Below, one piece after another: positions 1 through 7,694 of a stretch of DNA of 27,667 nt; the first letter of the stretch is position 1; every line of letters begins with the position of its first letter. The translations under genes and the position numbers were made by a program. Under the pieces are notes generated by a model. That model saw nothing but the letters and a program-made list of their open reading frames with translations, ran no database searches and was not told where the DNA came from. Source of the DNA: Clostridia bacterium (GTDB lineage: Bacteria > Bacillota > Clostridia > Monoglobales > Monoglobaceae); assembly GCA_900769795.1 (NCBI GenBank), contig CAAGHZ010000064.1, positions 1 to 27,667 of the forward strand, in the 5' to 3' direction.

Positions 1-303
1 AAGGGCAGTTTGTATAATGCTGCAATTTTCGGCCTTGGAAAACTGTCCATAAAAAGCCGGTGCCACCAACGCTATGTTGTACTTATATTTCTTAAGCTCG
101 TCAAATCTGTCGGTTACCGCCTTCTTTGCATGATGGGGGCAGACTCTTATACATTCGCCGCAATCAATACAACGTTCTTTAAGTATTTTCGCCTTGCCCT
201 GCTGAATTCGTATTGCCTGAGTTGGACAGTGTTTTAAACAGTTTGTACATCCGGTACAATTATCTTTTTCGAGTCTGACCGAGTGCCAGTATTTCTCATT
301 CAT
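1..303 (-). CDS. [FeFe]-hydrogenase-like 2[4Fe-4S] protein, N-terminal part (cut by window edge)
   Basis: The reverse strand reads an open frame from an ATG at 303 to the window edge (101 codons seen). It begins MNEKYWHSVRLEKDNCTGC and carries two complete [4Fe-4S] motifs, C16-x2-C19-x2-C22-x3-C26-P and C45-x2-C48-x2-C51-x3-C55-P. It then continues into a segment (KYNIALVAPAFYGQF) that matches how the clostridial '[Fe-Fe] hydrogenase large subunit C-terminal domain' proteins begin. A GGAGG site lies about 11 nt before the ATG. The gene follows the ATPase and DRTGG genes on the same strand, an order common beside clostridial [FeFe]-hydrogenases of the sensory or accessory type. The H-cluster region lies outside the window, so hydrogenase activity cannot be confirmed; it could be a ferredoxin-domain relative. 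Confidence 0.75.
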   Translation of the reverse strand, partial: MNEKYWHSVRLEKDNCTGCTNCLKHCPTQAIRIQQGKAKILKERCIDCGECIRVCPHHAKKAVTDRFDELKKYKYNIALVAPAFYGQFSKAENCSIIQTAL

Positions 304-342
304 GATAAAACAAACCTCCGTCCAATATTGCCATATAAAACT

Positions 343-768
343 TTAAGCAATATTTATTATCAAATCAATAGTTGTTCCCTCACCCATAACCGTATCTATC
401 TTCATTTCATCCGAGTACATACGGATATTGGGAAGACCCATACCCGCGCCAAAACCAAGTTCGCGTATTTCGTGAGTTGCAGTAGAATATCCCTCCTGCA
501 TAGCCTTTTCGACATCAGGAATACCCGGACCCTTATCCGCAAAAACTATATGTATCTTATCGGAGCTGATTTCCACATCAATCGTACCGCCGTCGGCATG
601 AATTACCATGTTAATCTCCGCCTCATACATAGCAATCGCAGTACGCCTGATAACATCAGGCGAAAGCCCAAGTTGTCTCAGTCTCTTTTTAACTTGGCCT
701 GATATTGCACCTGCCAGAGTAAAATCCTGGCCATCAACCTCATAATGCAAATTTATTGTGTTACCCAA
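343..768 (-). CDS. RsbW-like (GHKL) ATP-binding protein
   Basis: A 141-aa single-domain ATPase of the anti-sigma/serine kinase type. The Bergerat-fold motifs are visible: an N box with EAEINMVIHA, a G1 box DKGPGIPD and a G2 box GFGAGMGLPNI. The longest open frame begins at 828, but its first 20 residues overlap the DRTGG gene and do not look like the family. A TTG at 768, preceded by a purine-rich AGGCGGCGG, gives the usual size and makes an 8-bp overlap with the upstream stop codon, so I chose it. It sits between the DRTGG and hydrogenase-like genes, where such ATPases are commonly found. The role is unproven; phosphorylation of a partner or redox-linked signalling is an inference. Confidence 0.8.
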   Translation of the reverse strand: MGNTINLHYEVDGQDFTLAGAISGQVKKRLRQLGLSPDVIRRTAIAMYEAEINMVIHADGGTIDVEISSDKIHIVFADKGPGIPDVEKAMQEGYSTATHEIRELGFGAGMGLPNIRMYSDEMKIDTVMGEGTTIDLIINIA

Positions 769-1123
769 GTTTAACCGCCGCCTTTCTTCCCTGAAGGCCG
801 CTTGAATACAACAATCCGCAAGACACATACATAGGAAGTTCTGTTGTCATAATAACCATATCACGTGATTTTGCGAAATCTATAACATCCTGCGCCGGCA
901 CCTTTCCCCTTACAAACACAACCGCTTGTATATCCATCATTTCGGCCGTTCTGAGAACCTGAAGGTTCTGAAGTCCGGTAAGCAACAACGCCTGTTCTTT
1001 AACAAACGCAAGTACGTCGCTCATCAAATCACTTCCGCAAGCCTCTTCTATCTCCATATCAAGCATATCCTCACCTGCATATACAGTCGCTCCAAGCAGT
1101 TCTTTTACTTCCGACAATTTCAT
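761..1123 (-). CDS. DRTGG-domain protein
   Basis: A 120-aa protein beginning MKLSEVKELLGATVYAGEDM. The start, length and alternating beta/alpha pattern match stand-alone DRTGG domains (a regulatory fold also found in pyrophosphatases and phosphotransacetylases). The literal D-R-T-G-G string is not present, as is usual for distant members. AAAGGAA lies upstream of the ATG. It is the first gene of a minus-strand operon with the RsbW-like ATPase (8-bp overlap) and the hydrogenase-like protein. It may bind a nucleotide or metabolite and report to the ATPase; this is inference from context. Confidence 0.7.
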   Translation of the reverse strand: MKLSEVKELLGATVYAGEDMLDMEIEEACGSDLMSDVLAFVKEQALLLTGLQNLQVLRTAEMMDIQAVVFVRGKVPAQDVIDFAKSRDMVIMTTELPMYVSCGLLYSSGLQGRKAAVKLG

Positions 1124-1204
1124 TTATCGCCATTCCTTTCCGGCTTATCGCCCTTTATCTTTTGAGGCAAAATTTATCCTCTCAAATTACATTAATCCAT
1201 TCTT

Positions 1205-1233
1205 AGAATAACATATATTTCTCAGTTTTGCAA
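1205..1233 (-). promoter_or_regulatory. Probable sigma-A promoter of the DRTGG/ATPase/hydrogenase operon
   Basis: On the minus strand TTGCAA (1233-1228) is followed after 17 nt by TATTCT (1210-1205), about 80 nt before the DRTGG start. It lies in the divergent intergenic region opposite the MATE promoter. Confidence 0.55.
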
Positions 1234-1272
1234 CAAAAATATTACATCTGTGTTTATGCCCCCTTCCGAGCC

Positions 1273-1301
1273 TTGACAAACCCATTTTAAGGGTTTAGAA
1301 T
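1273..1301 (+). promoter_or_regulatory. Probable sigma-A promoter of the MATE/CsaB operon
   Basis: TTGACA (1273-1278), a 17-nt spacer, then TAGAAT (1296-1301), 60 nt before the MATE start. It is the only good promoter before the three-gene plus-strand operon. Confidence 0.65.
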
Positions 1302-1360
1302 GATTGTGAATGTACATTAATTATGGTATGGATTTTGAAACGATACGGAGATGACCTTAA

Positions 1361-2728
1361 ATGAAACTCGGAACAGACCTGACAAAGGGATCAGTTACCA
1401 AAAACTTTATACTGTTTATTATCCCGATTGTTCTCTCGGGCGTTATGCAACAGCTTTACAACACCGCAGACACTTTGGTGGTGGGCAAGTTTGTTGGTGA
1501 TGTCGCCCTTGCAGCAGTTGGTTCTACCGGTTCTGTCACTCATCTTATACTTAACATATTTATTGGTCTCTCAGTCGGCACAAACGTTATCTGCGCCAGA
1601 TTTTTTGGTGCAGGCAATAAAGAAGGTCTCTTCAGAGCCGTTCACACCTCTATCCTTCTTTCTGTTGTTTCGGGCGTGTTCCTTGCCATAGTCGGCATTA
1701 TTTTTTCAAGGCCGCTTCTTTCCCTTATGGGCACACCCCACGATGTAATTGACAGTGCCGTTTTATATATGAGGATATTCTTCCTGGGCTCACCTTTTTC
1801 TATGCTATACAACTTCGGATCTGCGATTTTGAGAGCAGCAGGCGACACAAAAAGGCCTTTTTATATAATGCTTATTTCAGGCGTTGTAAACGTTATACTT
1901 AACCTTTTCTGCGTACTTGTTCTGAAGATAGGCGTGGCAGGAGTTGCAATTGGCACAATTGCATCCCAATTTGTCTCTGCCGTTATGGTCACATATATTC
2001 TTGTTAAAACCAACGGCGAGTTTAAACTCAACCTTAAAAAACTTCACATTTACAAACGCGAGTTTTTGCAAATTGTAGCAATCGGTGTTCCGTCGGGGCT
2101 CAATGGCATTATGTATAGTTTATCAAATGTTATCATTCAGTCCACGGTAAACTCCTTCGGCAAGGCAGCCATCGCAGGTCAAGCCGCTGCCTCAAACATA
2201 GAAACCTACGGATTTTTACTTCAGAGCTCCACAGAGCAGGGCGCCGTATCCTTTGCAGGACAGAATATGGGAGCAAAGAAGTTCGACCGCGTACGCCGCA
2301 CAGCTGTCGTTGCACTTTTATCAGCACTGTTCTTTAGCCTTGCATATATGGCGGTTACCTTCCTGGCAGGAGACATTATTCTTAGCTGGTTTGCAGATGA
2401 CGCATCAAAAGACAGTGTTATCCGGATGGGCTTGTTAAAACTGCTCACCGCCGCATCAGGTTTCTTCCTTCTGGCACCAATGCAATCTTTTAGCGGCGTT
2501 TTAAAGGGAATGGGCAAAGTAATATCTGTTACTATAACCAACGCATTCTTTATATGCTTTATGAGGGTTTTATGGATTGCCTTTGTCTTTCCGCTAAGCC
2601 CTACCCTGCAGACAGTATATCTTTCGCACCCTGTATCGTGGGGGTTGTCTTCTGCAGCAATAACCATTGTATATTTTATAGAACGACGCAGGATTTTAAA
2701 AAGAAATCCCGAGTTGCGTACATCCTGA
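1361..2728 (+). CDS. MATE family efflux transporter
   Basis: A 455-aa, very hydrophobic protein beginning MKLGTDLTKGSVTKNFILFI and continuing through the MATE hallmark PIVLSGVMQQLYNTADTLVV. The length and about twelve predicted membrane segments, in two similar halves (the second begins near FLQIVAIGVPSGLNGIMYSL), fit the DinF/NorM-like MATE families of Firmicutes, which export cationic compounds by Na+ or H+ antiport. The substrate cannot be told from sequence. A GGAG site lies about 10 nt before the ATG. The fused GT4-CsaB gene starts 27 bp after its stop, suggesting one transcript. A flippase-like role for a wall precursor is possible, because MATE belongs to the MOP superfamily, but nothing specific supports it. 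Confidence 0.92.
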   Translation: MKLGTDLTKGSVTKNFILFIIPIVLSGVMQQLYNTADTLVVGKFVGDVALAAVGSTGSVTHLILNIFIGLSVGTNVICARFFGAGNKEGLFRAVHTSILLSVVSGVFLAIVGIIFSRPLLSLMGTPHDVIDSAVLYMRIFFLGSPFSMLYNFGSAILRAAGDTKRPFYIMLISGVVNVILNLFCVLVLKIGVAGVAIGTIASQFVSAVMVTYILVKTNGEFKLNLKKLHIYKREFLQIVAIGVPSGLNGIMYSLSNVIIQSTVNSFGKAAIAGQAAASNIETYGFLLQSSTEQGAVSFAGQNMGAKKFDRVRRTAVVALLSALFFSLAYMAVTFLAGDIILSWFADDASKDSVIRMGLLKLLTAASGFFLLAPMQSFSGVLKGMGKVISVTITNAFFICFMRVLWIAFVFPLSPTLQTVYLSHPVSWGLSSAAITIVYFIERRRILKRNPELRTS

Positions 2729-2755
2729 AAACACTTTTAAAAAAGGAGAATTTGT

Positions 2756-5080
2756 ATGAAGATTCTTATGACTACAATGAAACTTGATATAGGTGGAGCA
2801 GAAACCCACATAATAGAACTTTCAAAAGCTCTTCACCGTCGCGGAATCGACGTCACCGTCGCTTCAAACGGCGGCGCGTATGAAGCAGAACTTGAAGCCG
2901 AGGGGATTCGTCATGTAAAAATCCCATTTCATAGCAAGAGCCCGTCTTGTATGCTGAGGGCATACAAACTTTTAAAAGAACTTATCTTCGCAGAGCGTTT
3001 TGACATAGTGCACGCCCACGCAAGAATCCCTGCCTTTTTATGCGCACTTTTGCACAGGCGTTACCATTTTCGTTTTGTAACCACCGCCCACTGGGTTTTC
3101 AGCACAAAATTCCCTTACAACTTCCTGACCAAGTGGGGTCAACGCTCTTTAGCTGTCAGTGATGATATTAAAAATTACCTAATCGAAAACTACGGCACAA
3201 ACCCTGACAACATTCGGGTAACCATTAACGGAATAGACCTTGACAAATTCTCAAAGGATACGGATTTTTCTGATATAGCAGAAGAATTCTCCCTGTCCGG
3301 GGGCAAAACCAGAATTGTTTATGTAAGTCGCATGGACGAGGACAGAAGTTTTGCAGCCCATAAACTAATAGAGATTACACCCGACCTTTGCAAAGAGATA
3401 GACAACCTCGAGGTTGTCATCGTCGGCGGAGGAAACGATTATGATAACATTCTGGCAGAAACAGAAGCGGCAAACTCCGCCCTTGGCAGACGTGTTATAG
3501 TAACAACAGGCAGCCGCACAGATATAAACAAGTTTATTGCCTCGGGTGATATGTTTATCGGCGTAAGCCGTGCCGCCCTTGAAGCAATGGCATGCGAAAA
3601 ACCGTCTATAATTGCCGGCAACGAAGGCTATATCGGCATCTTTGACGAAGACAAACTCCCCGTATCAATTGCGACCAACTTCTGTTGCCGCGGCTGCGAT
3701 ATGACAACAGCCGAAACTCTGAAAAAAGACATTCTTACCATACTAAACGCATCCGAGGAAGAACAGGCAAGACTGGGGTCTTACTCAAGGGAAACCGTCG
3801 GCAAATATTACTCTATCAACACAATGGCAGATGACGCTGTAAGAATGTATGTGTCTGTCATTAAAAACAGCCTTATAAATGAGGTTTCTCCCACAGAGCT
3901 CGATGATATAGACAAATATCTTACACCCAACCCACTGCGCGCCAACATCTTAGAGTCAGATGTTATGATTTCGGGATATTACGGCTTTGGCAACAGCGGT
4001 GACGATGCTATATTGAACGCTATTGTGCACGAACTTATCTCTCTGTACCCTGACATCAGAATCGTCACATTATCCAATACCCCCGAAGAAACAATGGCCA
4101 CGTACGGAGTAAAGACCATCCATCGTTTCAATCTTATCAGCATATTACGGCACATGCGCCACACCAAACTCTTGATAAGTGGCGGCGGAAGTCTTATTCA
4201 GGACGTCACATCTAACAAATCTCTTTCTTACTATCTTGCCATAATAGCCATGGCCACATTACTTGGCAAAAAAACTATGCTTTACGCCAACGGAATCGGG
4301 CCTGTCAACAACTCATCAAACTTTGAAAAAATATGTAAGGTTTTAAACAAAACAGATGTAATCACCCTGCGCGAGCCGGCTTCTGCAGAAGAGCTCAAAC
4401 GCTTTGGCGTTGTTAATCCCGAAATTGTTATCACCGCGGATCCGGCGTTCACCCTATTCCCGGCCGATACCACAGAAACCGAAGGCCTTCTGCTTCGCAC
4501 AGGAATACCCGCAGACGCAAAATACTGCGTATTTGCAATCCGCCCCTGGAAAACAATGAGACACGACTTTCCTTCTCAATTGGCAGAAACCGCAGACTAT
4601 ATCAAGTCCAAGTATAATATTGAATCTGTTTTTGTTCTTATGCAACCTACACATGATGCCAAAATAAGTCACGCTACGGTAAAACTATCAAAAAATTCAT
4701 ATGTTATAGACGGAGCCCTCACCTCAGCACAAACACTTGGAATTATAGACAGGGCAGAATTTGTAATAGGCATGCGGCTCCACGCCTTGATATATGCGGC
4801 AAAATGTCATACTCCGGTAATCGGAATAGTGTATGACCCTAAAATAACTTCCATAATGGATTATATGGGACAAAAATACAACGTACCTGTAGAAGCCCCA
4901 AATCCAATCACTCTCTGCAGATATGTTGACACTATAATGAGCAATCGTAATTCGATTGTCAAAAACCTAAAAGAAGTTTCAGACAAGCTTAGTAAAACCG
5001 CAGAAGAAAATCCTCGCATCGCCCTTGGCCTTATAGGAAAACTTTCTGAAAATATTTGCAAGGAGGATACCAATGCTTAA
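2756..5080 (+). CDS. csaB: Fused GT4 glycosyltransferase - CsaB polysaccharide pyruvyl transferase
   Basis: A 774-aa two-enzyme fusion. Residues about 1-375 are a GT-B fold GT4 glycosyltransferase: the N-terminal glycine loop DIGGAETH, the acceptor-side DIVHAHARIP, the VTINGIDLDKF turn, and the donor-side GVSRAALEAMACEKPSII near residue 267. Residues about 400-774 are CsaB: GYYGFGNSGDDAIL, LLISGGGSLIQD near 470, LREPASAEEL, and GMRLHALIYAAKCHTPVIGI followed by YDPK. CsaB transfers pyruvate from PEP to the secondary cell-wall polysaccharide, making the ligand that SLH domains bind. The GT half probably adds a sugar to the same polymer (inference). AAGGAG precedes the ATG. The next gene overlaps the stop by 8 bp. 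An SLH-only protein is encoded at 14333. The gene symbol applies to the C-terminal half. Confidence 0.9.
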   Translation: MKILMTTMKLDIGGAETHIIELSKALHRRGIDVTVASNGGAYEAELEAEGIRHVKIPFHSKSPSCMLRAYKLLKELIFAERFDIVHAHARIPAFLCALLHRRYHFRFVTTAHWVFSTKFPYNFLTKWGQRSLAVSDDIKNYLIENYGTNPDNIRVTINGIDLDKFSKDTDFSDIAEEFSLSGGKTRIVYVSRMDEDRSFAAHKLIEITPDLCKEIDNLEVVIVGGGNDYDNILAETEAANSALGRRVIVTTGSRTDINKFIASGDMFIGVSRAALEAMACEKPSIIAGNEGYIGIFDEDKLPVSIATNFCCRGCDMTTAETLKKDILTILNASEEEQARLGSYSRETVGKYYSINTMADDAVRMYVSVIKNSLINEVSPTELDDIDKYLTPNPLRANILESDVMISGYYGFGNSGDDAILNAIVHELISLYPDIRIVTLSNTPEETMATYGVKTIHRFNLISILRHMRHTKLLISGGGSLIQDVTSNKSLSYYLAIIAMATLLGKKTMLYANGIGPVNNSSNFEKICKVLNKTDVITLREPASAEELKRFGVVNPEIVITADPAFTLFPADTTETEGLLLRTGIPADAKYCVFAIRPWKTMRHDFPSQLAETADYIKSKYNIESVFVLMQPTHDAKISHATVKLSKNSYVIDGALTSAQTLGIIDRAEFVIGMRLHALIYAAKCHTPVIGIVYDPKITSIMDYMGQKYNVPVEAPNPITLCRYVDTIMSNRNSIVKNLKEVSDKLSKTAEENPRIALGLIGKLSENICKEDTNA

Positions 5081-5525
5081 TCTTTATATCTTTGATCATT
5101 TGCTTGAAGACAAAGCAATTTCCGCTCTTTTGCGCTTTAAAGAGGAACGTATTGAGAATGACTACTATGTCTTCGCAAGAGAACTTATAGGCTTCTCAAA
5201 ATCAAGATACACAGACGGGGATATCCTTAAGGAATACATTTTGCGAAAAATGCTTGAAGATACCCATCTGCCGGACATCTCAAACCTGAGGAACTTCCTG
5301 CGTCACGACATCAAGGTTATTTATAACGAAATTCTTTCCTATAATTGGGATAGCCTCTTTACAGAATGCAGTTTGCTACCTATGAAGGACATTACAATTC
5401 CTAAGGTCGGTTGTGATATCCCGGGGTATGCAAATTCCATCGAGGCAATGATGCAGTGCACGTCCAACGAAGCCCTTGGCGGCGCTATTTTAGCCCATGC
5501 AGAAAGTTTCTGTCCGGAATTTTAG
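5073..5525 (+). CDS. Small protein resembling the N-terminal domain of DUF815 AAA proteins
   Basis: A 150-aa soluble protein whose ATG sits inside the last codons of the CsaB fusion, with GGAGG just upstream, so it is translationally coupled. It is mostly helical. From memory, its pattern (DGDILKEYILRKMLEDTH, LRNFLRHDIKVIYNEI with NWDSLF, SIEAMMQC, ALGGAILAHAESF) resembles the region before the ATPase core in clostridial DUF815 proteins. There is no P-loop, and the protein ends where the ATPase domain would begin. No frame continues the similarity before the terminator at 5561. It could be a free-standing partner domain, a decayed DUF815 gene, or an unrelated family. The function is unknown; coupling to CsaB suggests a role in wall-polymer synthesis. 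Confidence 0.55.
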   Translation: MLNLYIFDHLLEDKAISALLRFKEERIENDYYVFARELIGFSKSRYTDGDILKEYILRKMLEDTHLPDISNLRNFLRHDIKVIYNEILSYNWDSLFTECSLLPMKDITIPKVGCDIPGYANSIEAMMQCTSNEALGGAILAHAESFCPEF

Positions 5526-5560
5526 ATTACTCTTAAATTTAAATAATATTTATTCATTAG

Positions 5561-5592
5561 AAAAAGCCTTTTGCATAAAAAAGGCTTTTTTC
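5561..5592 (+). terminator. Rho-independent terminator after the MATE/CsaB operon
   Basis: A perfect 12-bp stem (5561-5572 with 5579-5590, core AAGCC/GGCTT) with a 6-nt loop and a run of T. It closes the operon 36 nt after the last stop. The A-rich left arm means it could also act on the minus strand. Confidence 0.85.
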
Positions 5593-5667
5593 TATATATA
5601 TTTTATTATGATTACAAAAATTTCAACTTTTACCGCAAATTAAACCTTACAATTTTATTGCAGAGTA

Positions 5668-5696
5668 TTGATTTTTATATATATCTGTGAGATAAT
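5668..5696 (+). promoter_or_regulatory. Possible sigma-A promoter of the VanW gene
   Basis: TTGATT (5668-5673), 17 nt, GATAAT (5691-5696), 69 nt before the VanW start, in the AT-rich 173-bp stretch between the preceding terminator and the gene. Nothing else recognisable lies there. Confidence 0.45.
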
Positions 5697-5765
5697 AAAA
5701 CAACAGATTTTTTATTTACAGTCGACTTTTGTATTAAAATGAAACATTGACAGGAGTGGAGTTTT

Positions 5766-7493
5766 ATGAAAATCCCAAACCCCGAAGAAAAAAACAAGGA
5801 AAAAGATAAACACTCATCCCCATCAAAAATGAGAGGCTTGATTTCAGCCTTTGCAATAATCGTTGCTATAACTGTTATTGCCTGCGCAGTTTTAGTTGCT
5901 GTGGCAAGCAGCTATAGTGATGTTGTATATCCCAACACCTATCTGGCAGGGACAGATATCAGCGGACTAGATCACAAGGATATGATGAATTTTCCTTATC
6001 TTCTTTCAGAAGAGAAAATCAGTGGCGCAGTTATACCCCTCTCCTGCAATACAAATACAATCGACCTCAATGTAGATGACCTTGATATTGAATATAATCA
6101 GGAAGAGACAGCAAACATAGCACTATCGTCCGGTAAGGATGGAAACTTCATCTCAAATACCGTTTCATTTGTTAAACGTTGGTTTGTGTCCGAGAATTTA
6201 GAGCCCGTATTTATATACAACACAGATGTTATGGAGACAGCACTTAACACAGTTACAGAGGGTTTTGAAGTTGAGCCCGTCGGCCACACATTTGAAATAG
6301 GAGATGACTCAGTTACTATTCACGCCCCTGCGGTCGGAATAAAGGTCGACAGAAATGTCGCAACATCCGCCATATTAAAACGAATATACACCTACAATTT
6401 CTCCACTCTTTCCCTTGTGCTTACAGAAATTCATCCCGAGGAACTTGATTTTGAAGATTTCTATACATGGCTTACATCAAATGCACAAAATGCATATTAC
6501 GAGAAAAAGGATGGCACGGTGACCGTCATTAACTCAAAACCCAAGTGCAAAGTTGACAAACAGGCCACAAAATCTGCAATTGATTCTCTTAAAAACTCCG
6601 GGGATTCAAAGGTCACAATTCCTGCGGAGATAACACAACCGGAGCAGACAACAAAAAAACTAACCGAACTTTTATATAAGGATGTGCTTGGCAGTTACAG
6701 CACCTACTTTGGTTCAAGCACTGCGGCACGTGCCAACAACGTGCGCCTTGCGGCAAGCAGAGTCAACGGCACAGAACTTATGCCCGGTGAGGAATTTTCT
6801 TACGACAAAACAATCCTTCCGAGAACCCCTGCCAACGGATATATGACCGCCGGCGTGTATGTAGGCAACAAAGTAGAGAGCGGACTTGGCGGAGGTATCT
6901 GTCAACCATCATCAACTCTTTACGCCGCTGCTCTTTATGCAAATCTTGAAATTTTAGAACGTCACAACCACTCGCTTCCGGTAAGTTATCTTCCGGCAGG
7001 TCTCGACGCAACCATTGCAGAAGGCTATCTTGATTTGAGAATCAAGAACAATACAAACTATCCGGTAAAAATCTCAGCAATTACAGAGGGTGGAACACTC
7101 ACCTTTAAGATACTGGGTTACAACGAGAACAACACCTCTGTTGATATAGAAAGAAGCTTCAGTGGCGGCAGATATTATGTCACCCGCGTGGTAAAAGAAA
7201 ACGGCGTTGTAATCAGGCGCGAAGCAATGACATCAAGCGTGTACGGAGAGCCTGAAAAGGACGAGGAAGAAGAAAAACCCGAGGAAGAGGAAAAGACAGA
7301 TGAAGGCGAGGAAACTCCCGGCGAGGAAACTCCCGGTGAGGAAAGTCAGGCTCCTGCAGATGAGCAACCGCCAACCGGCGAAGAGGCTCCACCAACTACC
7401 GAAACGCCAACTTCTCCTGCGCCTACACCTACACCGGCACCTGTTCCCGCTCCGGAATCTGCTCCTGTGCCGTCTCCATCGGTGTCTGAATAA
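5766..7493 (+). CDS. VanW family membrane-anchored wall protein with acidic Pro-rich tail
   Basis: A 575-aa protein. A short basic cytoplasmic start is followed by one membrane segment (about residues 24-48, rich in Ala/Val/Ile), so it is an anchored extracytoplasmic protein. Residues about 60-275 have the look of the YoaR-type putative peptidoglycan-binding domain (PF12229). VanW (PF04294) spans about 308-450, with LGSYSTYFGSS, RVNGTELMPGEEFSYD, the signature GLGGGICQPSSTLYAAAL near 375, and ERHNHSLPVSYLPAGLDATI. From about 495 the chain is low-complexity Glu/Lys, then Thr/Pro/Ala rich (repeated GEETP units and PTPTPAP-like runs), probably a wall-spanning or flexible tail. VanW's biochemical role is not settled; it came from a vancomycin-resistance cluster, but most members are housekeeping wall proteins. 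CAGGAG lies upstream of the ATG. It is monocistronic, with its own promoter. Confidence 0.88.
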   Translation: MKIPNPEEKNKEKDKHSSPSKMRGLISAFAIIVAITVIACAVLVAVASSYSDVVYPNTYLAGTDISGLDHKDMMNFPYLLSEEKISGAVIPLSCNTNTIDLNVDDLDIEYNQEETANIALSSGKDGNFISNTVSFVKRWFVSENLEPVFIYNTDVMETALNTVTEGFEVEPVGHTFEIGDDSVTIHAPAVGIKVDRNVATSAILKRIYTYNFSTLSLVLTEIHPEELDFEDFYTWLTSNAQNAYYEKKDGTVTVINSKPKCKVDKQATKSAIDSLKNSGDSKVTIPAEITQPEQTTKKLTELLYKDVLGSYSTYFGSSTAARANNVRLAASRVNGTELMPGEEFSYDKTILPRTPANGYMTAGVYVGNKVESGLGGGICQPSSTLYAAALYANLEILERHNHSLPVSYLPAGLDATIAEGYLDLRIKNNTNYPVKISAITEGGTLTFKILGYNENNTSVDIERSFSGGRYYVTRVVKENGVVIRREAMTSSVYGEPEKDEEEEKPEEEEKTDEGEETPGEETPGEESQAPADEQPPTGEEAPPTTETPTSPAPTPTPAPVPAPESAPVPSPSVSE

Positions 7494-7511
7494 TAAAACT
7501 GAATATCAAAC

Positions 7512-7623
7512 CTTCTTCGGGGATCGGTGAAATTCCGTACCGGCGGTAAAGCCCGCGAGCAGTTTATCTGCTGATTTGGTGAGATTCCAAAGCCGACAGT
7601 CAAAGTCTGGATGATAGAAGAAA
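7512..7623 (+). promoter_or_regulatory. FMN riboswitch (RFN element)
   Basis: The conserved RFN blocks appear in order: GGGGATCGGTGAAATTCCG, ACCGGCGGTAAAGCCCGCGA, TTGGTGAGATTCC, AAGCCGACAGTCAAAGTC and TGGATG. The closing P1 helix pairs TTCTTC (7513-7518) with GAAGAA (7617-7622). A terminator follows 25 nt later and ribU after that, the standard layout for transcription attenuation: FMN binding favours the terminator and turns off riboflavin uptake. Confidence 0.95.
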
Positions 7624-7647
7624 CATATGCACTGTATATGTATATTC

Positions 7648-7675
7648 TCCCCGAGCATTGCTCGGGGATTTTTTT
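7648..7675 (+). terminator. Attenuator terminator of the FMN riboswitch
   Basis: A 9-bp perfect stem, TCCCCGAGC (7648-7656) with GCTCGGGGA (7660-7668), followed by seven T. It lies between the riboswitch and the ribU Shine-Dalgarno site, so it is the expected expression platform. Confidence 0.9.
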
Positions 7676-7694
7676 AAGAAAGGATGTTTTACAT

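Noticed and set aside
862..875. TATCACGTGAT resembles the parS core.
   Set aside because: It lacks the full TGTTNCACGTGAAACA pattern and lies inside the conserved DRTGG coding sequence.
4250..4670. Several minus-strand open frames opposite the CsaB domain.
   Set aside because: They overlap each other, lack ribosome sites, and lie against conserved CsaB motifs on the plus strand.
7255..7480. Tandem GEETP and PTPTPAP-type units suggested a repeat array.
   Set aside because: They are in-frame low-complexity codons of the VanW tail, not a nucleotide repeat or a CRISPR array.
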